Of a stretch of 16,308 nucleotides of DNA, positions 8,642 to 16,308 are shown one piece after another (position 1 is the first letter of the stretch; each line of letters starts with the position of its first letter). This DNA is from Methylocapsa sp. GTDB lineage: Bacteria; Pseudomonadota; Alphaproteobacteria; Rhizobiales; Beijerinckiaceae. Made by a program: the position numbers and the translations under genes. The notes under the pieces are model-generated. The model was not told where the DNA came from and ran no database searches. It saw only the letters and a list, made by a program, of their open reading frames with translations. The stretch lies in NCBI GenBank assembly GCA_017353815.1, contig JAFMSB010000008.1:1-16308 (forward strand). The letters run 5' to 3'.

Positions 8642-8655
8642 AGAATGATTCTAAT
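8639..8655. promoter_or_regulatory. Irr-box-like (ICE) palindrome upstream of gltD
   Basis: TTTAGAA (8639-8645), TGA, TTCTAAT (8649-8655) matches the iron control element recalled for the rhizobial haem-sensing regulator Irr, TTTAGAA-N3-TTCTAAA, at 13 of 14 defined bases. Within it TTAGAAT-G-ATTCTAA is a perfect inverted repeat (8640-8654). It overlaps the last 3 bases of the extended parS palindrome and lies 42 bp before gltD. GltD and GltB carry Fe-S clusters, so iron control is plausible but unproven. A chance AT-rich extension of the palindrome is the alternative. Confidence 0.5.
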
Positions 8656-8697
8656 CAGAGGCTGAATGCCAAAATTTGTGGGGAACAAGCAGCTCAC

Positions 8698-10116
8698 ATG
8701 GGCAAGGTAACGGGGTTTCTTGAGATCGACCGGCGCGACCGGCGCTATCTGCCGGCTTCTGACCGGATTCGCAATTACAAGGAGTTTATGATCCCCCTCT
8801 CCGAGGAGGCAACTAGGGATCAGGCGGCGCGCTGCATGGATTGCGGCATCCCCTTCTGCCACAGCGGCTGCCCGGTCAATAACCAGATCCCCGATTGGAA
8901 CGATCTCGTCTATCGCGGCGATTGGGAAGAGGCCGCGCGCAACCTCCATTCGACCAATAATTTTCCCGAAATGACCGGCCGGCTCTGCCCCGCGCCTTGC
9001 GAAGCAGCCTGCACGCTGAACATCGACGACAGCCCGGTGACGATCAAGACCATCGAATGCGCAATCGCCGACCGTGCTATTGCCAACGGCTGGATAGAGC
9101 CCCAGCCCGCAGAGAGGAAAACCGGCAAAACGGTCGCGATCATTGGCTCGGGGCCCGCAGGTCTTGCCTGCGCGCAGCAGCTCGCGCGTGCAGGGCACGA
9201 TGTCCATGTCTATGAGAAGAATGCAAAGCCTGGCGGCTTGCTGCGTTACGGCATTCCCGACTTCAAAATGGAAAAACATCTGATCGACCGGCGGGTCGCG
9301 CAGATGAAGGCCGAAGGCGTGCATTTCCACAACAGCGTCAATGTGGGCGTCGATATTTCGGCATCCGGGTTGTTGAGCCGCTCTAACGCTGTGGTTTTGG
9401 CGGGCGGAGCGGAAAAGCCGCGCGATCTCAAAGTTCCGGGCCGCGAGCTGGCGGGCGTTTACTTCGCGATGGACTATCTGCCGCAGCAAAACCGGCGGAT
9501 TGCCAAGGAGCCGATCCACAGCAATGTGCCGATCCTAGCTTCCGGCTGCCATGTGGTCGTGATCGGCGGCGGTGATACGGGCTCGGACTGCATCGGCACG
9601 GCAATCCGCCAGGGCGCGCTCTCCGTCACCCAGCTCGAGATCATGCCGCGCCCGCCGGATAAGGAAAACAAGCCGCTCACTTGGCCGGACTGGCCTTTGA
9701 AATTGCGCACGTCGCATGCGCATGAAGAAGGCGCGGAGCGGGATTTTTTGGTCATGACCAAATGGCTTCGCGGCGAGGAGGGCGCCATCAAGGCCGTCGT
9801 CTGCGCCCGGCTCAACTCGAATTTCAAAGAGATTCCGGACAGCGCTTTTGAGCTTCGGGCAGACCTCGTGCTTCTTGCGATGGGCTTCGTTTCCCCTGTC
9901 CATGACGGGCTGTTGGAGCAGCTCGGCGTCGCCTTCGATCCGCGCGGCAACGTCAAGGCGGATGAGCGAAACTACCAAGCCTCTATGGCAAAGGTTTTTG
10001 CGTGCGGGGATATGCGCCGGGGCCAGTCGCTCATCGTCTGGGCGATCCGGGAGGGCCGTCAAGCGGCCCGCGCCGTCGACGAGTTTTTGACGGGGTCAAG
10101 CCAATTGCCGCGGTAG
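8698..10116 (+). CDS. gltD: Glutamate synthase (NADPH) small beta subunit
   Basis: Takes electrons from NADPH through FAD and Fe-S clusters and passes them to GltB for glutamate synthesis. The product is 472 aa, the usual length. It starts at ATG 8698, with GGGGAA at 8680-8685 upstream at a rather long 12-nt spacing. Visible in order are the N-terminal 4Fe-4S cysteines C46, C49, C54 and C58 in [13 protein letters not shown], a second set C97, C101 and C105, the FAD-binding GSGPAG at 150-155 with [19 protein letters not shown], the NADPH-binding GGGDTG at 290-295, and a C-terminal [21 protein letters not shown] typical of the family's FAD site. All key residues are present. It is separated from gltB by a small unrelated gene and a regulatory-looking gap, so the two subunits may be expressed from different transcripts. 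Other members of this flavoprotein family exist, but gltB nearby makes GltD the clear choice. Confidence 0.97.
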   Translation: MGKVTGFLEIDRRDRRYLPASDRIRNYKEFMIPLSEEATRDQAARCMDCGIPFCHSGCPVNNQIPDWNDLVYRGDWEEAARNLHSTNNFPEMTGRLCPAPCEAACTLNIDDSPVTIKTIECAIADRAIANGWIEPQPAERKTGKTVAIIGSGPAGLACAQQLARAGHDVHVYEKNAKPGGLLRYGIPDFKMEKHLIDRRVAQMKAEGVHFHNSVNVGVDISASGLLSRSNAVVLAGGAEKPRDLKVPGRELAGVYFAMDYLPQQNRRIAKEPIHSNVPILASGCHVVVIGGGDTGSDCIGTAIRQGALSVTQLEIMPRPPDKENKPLTWPDWPLKLRTSHAHEEGAERDFLVMTKWLRGEEGAIKAVVCARLNSNFKEIPDSAFELRADLVLLAMGFVSPVHDGLLEQLGVAFDPRGNVKADERNYQASMAKVFACGDMRRGQSLIVWAIREGRQAARAVDEFLTGSSQLPR

Positions 10117-10128
10117 GCCGCGCGCGTT

Positions 10129-11039
10129 CTATTCCTGCCCCATCGCAGAGGGAGGCTCGGCGAGCACGGCCGCCCGGGAGGGGCGCTTGAACGCCCGTCG
10201 TCCCGGGAAAGGTAATCGGGAGTTTTTTCGCCGAGAGGACCGCGAGATTAGGCAAAAATCTGCGGCTCGATGGCATCGCCTGACCAGCCGTAAGCCTCGG
10301 CCGGAAGGACGGGGCAAGACAGCTGCGCGGAGAGCTCGCGCATCAGGGTCTTGTTGCGTGCGCCGCCGCCGCAAATAATGGCTCGGGAAAGTTTCTCCGC
10401 AAATGCGCAAAGGCGCGCGCGATGCTTGCGGCGGTGAAGGCGGTGAGCGTCGCTGCGGCATCCCCGGTGGTAAGCGCCTCGATAGCCACGCCCGCAAAAT
10501 CGTTGCGGTCGAGCGCTTTCGGCGGCGCTGCTCCGAAAAAGAGATGTTTGAGAAACTACTCGATCATCTTCCTGCCGGCTCGGCCGCTCGCGGCAACGGC
10601 TCCATCGCGGTCGAACGGCAGGCCGCGGCGCTTCAAGATCAGATCGTCGATGAGCGCATTGCCGGGCCCGGTATCGTAAGCGAGCGCGCGACAAAACTCA
10701 AATTCGCTCGGCGCGCAGCGATTCAGCCAAAAGAAAAGCTTCCGCGGCTTCCGTGTGGCGAAGGGTAATCATTTCCTCGGCGGGCGCGAGCCGCCCGGGC
10801 CGTGCGTTACGATCTTCAAGCGAGGCGGCCTCCTCAATCGCGAGGCGCAGCAAGGCGCGATCCGCCTCGCCATAGGGAAAAAGCCCATTTCGGCCGGGCA
10901 CGAGGCTCGTCTCCACGTCCGTGTCGATGAGGGCGGCATCGACGCCATCCATCGATGTCCCGCTCATGAGACCGATTGCTCGAACCGCTGCCCGGCTCCT
11001 TACATTGGCCTTTGAATCGGCCAGGCACTGCCATCGCAA
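10129..11039 (-). pseudogene. anmK: Anhydro-N-acetylmuramic acid kinase, inactivated
   Basis: AnmK phosphorylates anhydro-MurNAc during peptidoglycan recycling. Here it survives only in pieces across frames. The N-terminal part (to 10698) has AIGLMSGTSMDGVDAALIDTD, then stops after [19 protein letters not shown]. About 100 central codons, expected to hold GFHGQT and the sugar-site region, are missing. After a frame change, [14 protein letters not shown] begins at 10681 and runs into an amber codon at 10556-10558. A second shift near 10390-10400 leads to ICGGGARNKTLM and GWSGDAIEPQIFA. A single extra A near 10257 shifts to LPITFPGTTGV, and an extra C near 10170 shifts to VLAEPPSAMGQE with the original stop at 10129. 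The only extended starts are TTG-like; GTT at 10985 stands where a family start would fit. It is divergent from tyrS, the expected arrangement. Confidence 0.9.
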
Positions 11040-11132
11040 TCGTTTCCCGTTTGCAAAGGTCTTGTCATCCGCTTAAATCACCCTCTGCCTATTTCCGGCG
11101 CGATCGCGAATCTCAGCGGCGAACCGCTCTCT

Positions 11133-12404
11133 ATGGGGCCACCCGTGACCGGCGATTTCCACCCCAAATCCGACTTCCTTTCTGCGTTGATCGAGCGCGG
11201 GTTTCTCCATCAGTGCTCGGATCTTGCGGGCCTCGACAAGATTGCCAGAAGCGGCGGGCTCGTGGCTTACATTGGGTTTGATTGCACCGCGCCCTCGCTG
11301 CATGCGGGCTCGCTCGTCCAGATCATGCTCTTGCGCTGGCTGCAAAAGACGGGCGGCAAGCCGGTCGCGCTCATGGGGGGAGGCACGACGCGGGTCGGCG
11401 ATCCGTCCGGAAAGGACACGGCCCGCCAGCTGCTTCCGCTTGAAACCATCGCCGCCAATAAGGAGGGCATCAAGCGCGTCTTCGCAAAATTCCTGCGCTT
11501 TGGCGATGGAATGCAGGATGCCATCATGCCGGACAACGCGGATTGGCTCACCTCGCTCAACTACATCGATTTTCTGCGTGAGACGGGACGCCATTTCTCC
11601 GTCAACCGCATGCTCGCGATGGATTCGGTCAAACTCCGGCTCGAAAGAGATCAGGAGCTATCGTTTCTCGAATTCAACTATATGTGCCTGCAGGCTTACG
11701 ACTTTTTCGAGCTTTACAAACGTCTTGGCTGCATGTTGCAGATGGGCGGCTCGGACCAATGGGGCAACATTGTCACCGGAATCGATCTTGGCCGGCGGAT
11801 GGGAACGGCCCAGCTATATGGCTTGACTTCGCCGCTACTGACCACGGCATCGGGTGCCAAGATGGGCAAGACGGCGCAAGGCGCAATCTGGCTCGATGAA
11901 GCGATGCTGCCGGTGTTCGAATATTGGCAGTATTGGCGCAATTGCGAGGACCGCGATACCGGGCGCTTCTTAAAACTTTTCACCGAGCTGCCGCTTGACG
12001 AGATCAAGCGGATCGAATTGCTGCGTGATGCCGAGATCAACGAGGCAAAGAAAATTCTCGCGACCGAAGCGACCGCCATGGTGCATGGACGGGAGGCGGC
12101 ACAGCAGGCGGCCGAAGCCGCGCGGCAGACATTCGAAGAAGATAAGATGGCAGAAAATTTGCCGGCCATCGAAATATCTGCCTCCGAGTTGCAGGCGGGC
12201 TTGGGCGTGCTTACCGCTTTCGTGAAGGCGGGCCTTGCCGCCTCGACCGGCGAGGCGCGGCGGCAGATCAAAGGGGGCGGCCTAAAGGTCAACGATCGCA
12301 CCGTGACGGACGAGAGGTCAGCGATCCGGCAAGCAGATATTATAAACGGGGCGGTAAAACTCTCGCTTGGAAAAAAGCGGCACGTTTTGGTCAAAGTAAC
12401 CTGA
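11133..12404 (+). CDS. tyrS: Tyrosyl-tRNA synthetase
   Basis: Charges tRNA-Tyr with tyrosine in the cytoplasm; normally essential. The 423-aa product is of normal length for bacterial TyrRS. The N-terminal class I catalytic core carries the HIGH-type motif as HAGS at 57-60 within APSLHAGSL. Further on come [13 protein letters not shown] and [10 protein letters not shown], the tRNA- and tyrosine-site region typical of TyrRS. The KMSKS-type loop is KMGKT at 243-247. The C-terminal S4 RNA-binding domain covers about 350-423 and includes [15 protein letters not shown]. The start at ATG 11133 has a poor ribosome binding site; an in-frame GTG at 11145 preceded by GGGG is a reasonable alternative and would lose only four residues. 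It is divergent from the anmK pseudogene and convergent with the following gene, with just 2 bp between the stop codons. Confidence 0.96.
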   Translation: MGPPVTGDFHPKSDFLSALIERGFLHQCSDLAGLDKIARSGGLVAYIGFDCTAPSLHAGSLVQIMLLRWLQKTGGKPVALMGGGTTRVGDPSGKDTARQLLPLETIAANKEGIKRVFAKFLRFGDGMQDAIMPDNADWLTSLNYIDFLRETGRHFSVNRMLAMDSVKLRLERDQELSFLEFNYMCLQAYDFFELYKRLGCMLQMGGSDQWGNIVTGIDLGRRMGTAQLYGLTSPLLTTASGAKMGKTAQGAIWLDEAMLPVFEYWQYWRNCEDRDTGRFLKLFTELPLDEIKRIELLRDAEINEAKKILATEATAMVHGREAAQQAAEAARQTFEEDKMAENLPAIEISASELQAGLGVLTAFVKAGLAASTGEARRQIKGGGLKVNDRTVTDERSAIRQADIINGAVKLSLGKKRHVLVKVT

Positions 12405-12406
12405 TC

Positions 12407-15400
12407 TCACCTCTGCGGCCGCGAACTGTTGGAATTGAAATCGACGATGCCGAAAATTTGCCGGAAGATTCCGGGGGCGATGGCTGAGAGCGGATTTACG
12501 CTTAAGGTTGGTGCGCTCGCTTGCCCGCTTATCCGGTAATTCAATCCGATGAGCCCCTCGTCCGAATGGCCGCCAAGAATGGGGCCGACGAAAGGAATTT
12601 TCGCGAACATATTATTGAACGAATAAACGGGGACGAAAGTCCCTTTCATGTCCACGATATCGCGCGCATAATCGATTGCGCCGTCGACGGTCAGGCCAAT
12701 GGCGTCGCCGTTCATCGTGCCGTCGCTCAGGGCAAGCCGGCTGCCATCGCGCTGGAAGCGCACCTGCAGCTTATTGAAAGCGACTGCATTGGTATCGATC
12801 CGCGGCCGGCCGCCTCTCTCATCCTGAGGCGTCCCCTCGACGACAAGCCTGCGCAGGGCCGGCTCGTCGCGCAGAACGAAATTCTCGATCACCAATACCC
12901 CGGTGATTGCATCGGGTTCAAGGACCATGCTTGCTCTCAGCTGGCCGCGCTGCATGTGATCATAAAGGTCGAGGAACGACAAAAGAGCGCCGGCATCGCT
13001 GCATACGAGATTGAGCTGCGGGGACGTGCCGCCGCCGGTGAGGTTGGCTGACACGGTATCGGCGCCGAATGTCCCGGAAAAACTGAACTGCTTGAGCTCC
13101 GTCCCGCGTTTGGCATAGAGTAATTCGGCGTCCGCAATTGTTTGATTATTGTGACCGGTCAGCGCATCGGCTTTCACATCGAACTCAATCTCCTTGGCTT
13201 GGACGGCTGCCTCCTTCCCGACGCCCTCGCTTGCCGCGCGATTGCCTTTTGGCGGATCGAAAATAAGCGACTTCAGCAATGGGCGCGCATCCATGGAGCT
13301 TCCGCGCACCACCACCTTCATCGTATCTCCGGCGCCGGTCGCATCGAGCCGGATTCCATCGCCTGAAGAAAGCTTTACTTGCGGAAACGATGCCGCAATG
13401 AGAGAAAATCCTGGCCCAAGCTCCATTTTCCCGCGAATACGAACGGGACCCGCCTCGGCTTCGATTTGGTCGAGCGCGGTGACGCCGTCCTCCGGCGTGA
13501 CTTCGAAGGAGATTTTCCCTGCCTCCCCCTCGGGCTTTGAGATTCCTGGAATGTCGATTGCGGCGGCCGCCAAATCGAGCTCCACCCTGGCCTTAGGCTT
13601 TTCGCCGGTGCCGATGGGCGCACTAATTTTCGCCCCTATTGGGCCGCTCAGTCCTGGCAGTGCGCCAAATCCAAGTTTCTGGCGCAGTGTTTCGTCGAGC
13701 GTCATGCCGATCGACGCTTCGGCTGGCTGGCCCGTCAATTTCTCTATGCTCACCGTCACGGGAGCGCCGAACATGGTGCCTTGCCCGCTCGCTCTCAAGC
13801 CGGCCGGGTCCACGTTGACCATGAGCGTCGCGCCGTCGAGATTTTCATTGCCGATAAGCCTCTCGGCAGAAAGGTTGCTTGCCAGCGCTTCGACTCTCAA
13901 GTTCGTATCCTGCGGGCCGGTATCGGCGCCGAGCTTCATGGCTATTTCCACATTACCGCTCGCCTGCCCTTTGAGTGTTGCCGAATCGAGCGGCAGGCTC
14001 GCATAGGGCTTTAGCGCCTCAAACGAAAGAAGCGCGCCAATTGCTTCGACACTTCCCATCACCTTGGCTTGCGCGACGGCCGGCACGGGCTTCGGATCGG
14101 TGTCGGCGACACCGAAACTGCCATCCGATAAAGTGAGCACCCGGCCGTCTGCTGGCTCGATTAAAGCGCCCGATACCGTAAAAGCAGCCGTTCGCCCTGT
14201 AACCCGGCCCGTTCCCTCGATGGCGCGCAAAGGCGGCACGCCCGGCAAGAATTGTAGGCTCCCATTTTTGATTGTGAATTCGACCAAGGCCTTGGAATCG
14301 GCGGGCGCATGCTGCTCCTGTATCGCTTTCAGATCCGCCGCATCGAAATCAATTTGGATGGTCCCTTTCTCGACGATTCCACCGCTCGCGCGGGAAAGCA
14401 GGTAGGATCGCACCGAGGCGGCAACGAACGAGGGCCAAAGCCGTGTGATGATTTTAATGGGCGTTGGAGAAATCGACGCCCCGAGCCTTAGGTGCGGGCT
14501 CGCGGACCAATCGAACATTCCGCCAAGCGCGAGCCCGCATTGAGGGCCGCTGAATGAGAACCGGTCGATCGCCAGTTGTTTCCGGCCGATAAACAGCCGC
14601 GCCGTAACATCCATGAGCTCGATCAGGATCGGTTTTTCGCCCGGCCGCTCTGGCCCCAGCACATTGGGCTCCGTATTGGCCAAGTGAATCGACCACGGGT
14701 CGCCCTCCCCGCCCGGCGGCCCAATCGAGCCGTATCCCGCAAAATGGCTCGCCCCTGCCGCCATCTGCAGCCGGTCAATCACGATGCGCCGCTTCGCGCC
14801 GTTCCAATGAAGCCAGCCGCTCATTTTGTCGACCATCACCGGTTCGCTGTCGGGATCGTTGAAACGGAAATATCCCGATCCCGATTCAATGCGCCCGGCC
14901 GCCTGTGAAATCATGCCATCGGCACCCAAGCGAATATCGAGATCGCCCGACAAGGGCAGATCGAAATCGACCCCGATTGTGCGCGTGCCGGCGGCAAGCA
15001 GGATTTCGTCGAGTGTCAGATTAGAAGCCGAAAGAGCAAGAGACCGTTCCAACCCGGGGCCGCCGCTTGCTGCTCCAAAAGCACGCCAGCGGCCGCTTGG
15101 CCCATCGGCAGAAAGGTCGAAGCGCGTTGAGCCAAAGAACCGGTCGAATTCGATATTGACGCCGTTGAAAACCAGCTTCTGGGCCGCCGTTTCATCGTCA
15201 ATGACGATCTTGCCGCGCATGATGCCGACGCGGCGGATCGCATTGATGAAACTGTCCGGACCTGTCAGCTCGTCGAGGGCAAGCCGGATAATCGCTGCAA
15301 AACGGCTGCCGGAGGAGGAGAGGGGCGCAACATTCGGGGTGGACGGCGTGTTCGCTTGCGGCATGGGCACGGAAGGCGCAACACCCTCCGGCGCAACTGC

Positions 15401-15931
15401 CCCGGGCGGCGGCAGGGTTACGCCTTCTGCCCCCGCGGAGCCAGGGAAAACCGGCAGGGCAAGGGAGCCATTGGGCCGCAATACCAAGTGGAGCTCGGCA
15501 TCGTATATTTCCAGCCGCTTCAGGCTTATCCGCCCGGCCAGCAACGCCAAAGGCCCCACTGAAACATCGGCGCGGGGTGCGGCCAATATACTGCGCCCAG
15601 AGAGCTCCTTGACCGATAACCGATCGATCCGCAGCACGGGCGCAGCACCGTCGAAGGCGATGGCCAGGCTGCCGATGCTAAATTCGTAACCATGGCCGAA
15701 ACGGACCGCCATGGCGCGGGCGATGCGCGGGGCGAAACCGTCGGCCGGAATGGGCCCGAGCGATAGCCGCGCGGCAACAAAGACCACGAGTAGGAGTAGC
15801 AGGGAGAACAGCCCTAGCGCGAGCTTGGGCAGGAGAAAGGAACGCCAGGCCACACCTGGTATGCGGCCCAAGGCCGCGCAAAACCGCCCGGCCGCATCTT
15901 TGCTGCGGCCAATCCGGTGCCTGAGCCCCAT
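12407..15931 (-). CDS. Large AsmA/DUF3971-type envelope protein
   Basis: A 1174-aa protein from ATG 15931, or 1193 aa if the TTG at 15988 is used; neither start has a clear ribosome binding site. From the ATG, a basic N-terminus leads into one membrane segment at about 36-54, giving a cytoplasmic tail and a long periplasmic part. Next come an AsmA-like N-terminal region (PIPADGFAPRIARAMA, then VLRIDRLSVKEL), a Pro/Ala/Ser-rich linker at about 180-220, and a long beta-rich region of the DUF3971/YhdP type. The C-terminal AsmA-like domain has TMNGDAIGLTVDGAIDY, IPFVGPILGG and GLIGLNYRISGQ. Proteins of this superfamily (AsmA, TamB, YhdP) form long lipid-groove rods linked to phospholipid transport and outer-membrane integrity. 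The exact role here is inference. The gene is convergent with tyrS and divergent from the peroxiredoxin gene. Confidence 0.85.
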   Translation of the reverse strand: MGLRHRIGRSKDAAGRFCAALGRIPGVAWRSFLLPKLALGLFSLLLLLVVFVAARLSLGPIPADGFAPRIARAMAVRFGHGYEFSIGSLAIAFDGAAPVLRIDRLSVKELSGRSILAAPRADVSVGPLALLAGRISLKRLEIYDAELHLVLRPNGSLALPVFPGSAGAEGVTLPPPGAVAPEGVAPSVPMPQANTPSTPNVAPLSSSGSRFAAIIRLALDELTGPDSFINAIRRVGIMRGKIVIDDETAAQKLVFNGVNIEFDRFFGSTRFDLSADGPSGRWRAFGAASGGPGLERSLALSASNLTLDEILLAAGTRTIGVDFDLPLSGDLDIRLGADGMISQAAGRIESGSGYFRFNDPDSEPVMVDKMSGWLHWNGAKRRIVIDRLQMAAGASHFAGYGSIGPPGGEGDPWSIHLANTEPNVLGPERPGEKPILIELMDVTARLFIGRKQLAIDRFSFSGPQCGLALGGMFDWSASPHLRLGASISPTPIKIITRLWPSFVAASVRSYLLSRASGGIVEKGTIQIDFDAADLKAIQEQHAPADSKALVEFTIKNGSLQFLPGVPPLRAIEGTGRVTGRTAAFTVSGALIEPADGRVLTLSDGSFGVADTDPKPVPAVAQAKVMGSVEAIGALLSFEALKPYASLPLDSATLKGQASGNVEIAMKLGADTGPQDTNLRVEALASNLSAERLIGNENLDGATLMVNVDPAGLRASGQGTMFGAPVTVSIEKLTGQPAEASIGMTLDETLRQKLGFGALPGLSGPIGAKISAPIGTGEKPKARVELDLAAAAIDIPGISKPEGEAGKISFEVTPEDGVTALDQIEAEAGPVRIRGKMELGPGFSLIAASFPQVKLSSGDGIRLDATGAGDTMKVVVRGSSMDARPLLKSLIFDPPKGNRAASEGVGKEAAVQAKEIEFDVKADALTGHNNQTIADAELLYAKRGTELKQFSFSGTFGADTVSANLTGGGTSPQLNLVCSDAGALLSFLDLYDHMQRGQLRASMVLEPDAITGVLVIENFVLRDEPALRRLVVEGTPQDERGGRPRIDTNAVAFNKLQVRFQRDGSRLALSDGTMNGDAIGLTVDGAIDYARDIVDMKGTFVPVYSFNNMFAKIPFVGPILGGHSDEGLIGLNYRISGQASAPTLSVNPLSAIAPGIFRQIFGIVDFNSNSSRPQR

Positions 15932-16116
15932 GCGCAGGGCGAAAAGAGTCCTCTCACCGCCACTCGCCAAGTGCTCCCCGCCTTTCAAAAGCAGGCTAAA
16001 GCTGGAAACCGCAAATTCCCTCGCCTATACCCAACTTACCGGAAAAACGCGCGCCGCAAACTGGCAAAGCAAGAGTTCTGGCCAATTGCGAGTCATTGTG
16101 ACGAAAGGAAGGCCTC
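15932..16116. promoter_or_regulatory. Divergent intergenic region between the AsmA-type gene and bcp
   Basis: About 185 bp between divergently transcribed genes should hold both promoters. The only clear element is the bcp ribosome binding site AAGGAAGG at 16105-16112. I see no confident -35/-10 pair. Confidence 0.35.
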
Positions 16117-16308
16117 ATGAATGGCAAACTGCCAAAAAATCCGCCGGTGCCATTGAGCGAGAAGCAAGACGGTTTTGGCGACAGAGGCCCCAGCGCGCTT
16201 TCGCCCGGCCGCAAAGCGCCTGATTTCGACCTGCCGGACGATACCTCTGGCAGGGTTTCGCTCGCAAGCTTCGCCGGCCGGATGCTAGTGCTGTACTTTT
16301 ACCCCAAG
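16117..16308 (+). CDS. bcp: Bcp-type thioredoxin-dependent peroxiredoxin (partial)
   Basis: Reduces hydrogen peroxide and organic hydroperoxides with thioredoxin as the electron donor. Only the first 64 codons are inside the window. ATG 16117 follows AAGGAAGG with a 4-nt spacer. A polar Pro-rich N-terminal extension of about 28 residues precedes LSPGRKAPDFDLPDD, then GRVSLASFAGR and MLVLYFYPK, which is the classic opening of the AhpC/TSA-Bcp thioredoxin fold. The window ends just before the expected DxTPGCT motif with the peroxidatic cysteine, so catalytic competence cannot be judged. The gene order AsmA/DUF3971 protein followed by bcp is familiar in Hyphomicrobiales. Confidence 0.88.
   Translation, partial: MNGKLPKNPPVPLSEKQDGFGDRGPSALSPGRKAPDFDLPDDTSGRVSLASFAGRMLVLYFYPK

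Larger units (their letters stand above)
8171..8697. other. Non-coding interval before gltD with relic, hairpins and binding sites
   Basis: This 527-bp stretch has no intact gene. From left to right it holds a degraded gltD-like 5' fragment, three hairpins, a CTTGACA hexamer-type -35 candidate, a parS-like palindrome, an Irr-box-like palindrome and the gltD ribosome binding site GGGGAA (8680-8685). Each has its own entry. An open minus-strand frame across part of it is the antisense of the relic and of gltD and is not taken as a gene. Confidence 0.6.

Noticed and set aside
8470..9519. A 349-codon minus-strand open frame across the gltD start and its leader
   Set aside because: It is the mirror of gltD codons; its Arg/Asp/Ala-rich product resembles no protein. 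The same type of mirror frame covers the relic (8199-8573).
10403..10768. A plus-strand open frame opposite the anmK remnant
   Set aside because: It is antisense to recognisable AnmK segments and has no independent support.
14826..15689. A 287-codon plus-strand open frame opposite the AsmA-type gene
   Set aside because: Low-complexity Ser/Pro/Arg composition and full overlap with a credible 1174-aa protein.

Overview
The window reads as a piece of an alphaproteobacterial chromosome, most likely Hyphomicrobiales and possibly near Beijerinckiaceae or other methylotroph-related families. This is inferred from high GC with C/G-rich third codon positions, the anmK<>tyrS divergent pair next to an AsmA/DUF3971 giant protein and a Bcp peroxiredoxin, and an Irr-box-like palindrome. 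No rRNA, tRNA, CRISPR array, insertion sequence or phage gene is visible. Most genes are core metabolism. The unusual material sits in the gap between gltB and gltD and in the anmK remnant.

Layout. (1) 1-144: start of an unidentified minus-strand gene with a signal-peptide-like N-terminus, running off the left edge. (2) 145-406: divergent intergenic region with a near-perfect 31-nt hairpin just before the next gene. (3) 407-2591: pta and ackA, 4 bp apart, for acetyl-CoA/acetyl-phosphate/acetate interconversion. (4) 2592-2941: about 350 bp with no convincing gene. (5) 2942-10116: the glutamate synthase locus. gltB (1558 aa) and gltD (472 aa) supply the two subunits of one enzyme but are about 1.08 kb apart. 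The gap holds a weak terminator, a small secreted cysteine-rich protein gene (7772-8170), a decayed 5' fragment of a second gltD-like gene (8210-8350), three hairpins, a perfect 26-bp palindrome whose core is the ParB-binding parS consensus (8616-8641), and an adjoining Irr/ICE-like palindrome (8639-8655). (6) 10129-11039, minus strand: anmK, destroyed by an internal deletion, an amber codon and several frameshifts. (7) 11133-12404: intact tyrS. (8) 12407-15931, minus strand: a very large membrane-anchored AsmA/DUF3971-type protein, convergent with tyrS with only 2 bp between them. (9) 16117-end: the first 64 codons of a Bcp-type peroxiredoxin.

How they work together. Pta-AckA links acetyl-CoA to acetyl-phosphate and ATP. 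GltB-GltD assimilates nitrogen by making glutamate from glutamine and 2-oxoglutarate. Loss of AnmK would block recycling of anhydro-N-acetylmuramic acid from peptidoglycan. The AsmA-like protein probably acts at the cell envelope. The gltB-gltD gap is the most interesting stretch. It combines signs of rearrangement (gltD relic, orphan small gene) with what look like two DNA-protein binding sites (parS and Irr box) directly upstream of gltD. All alignments and counts were made by eye, so database and profile searches could change the assignments.
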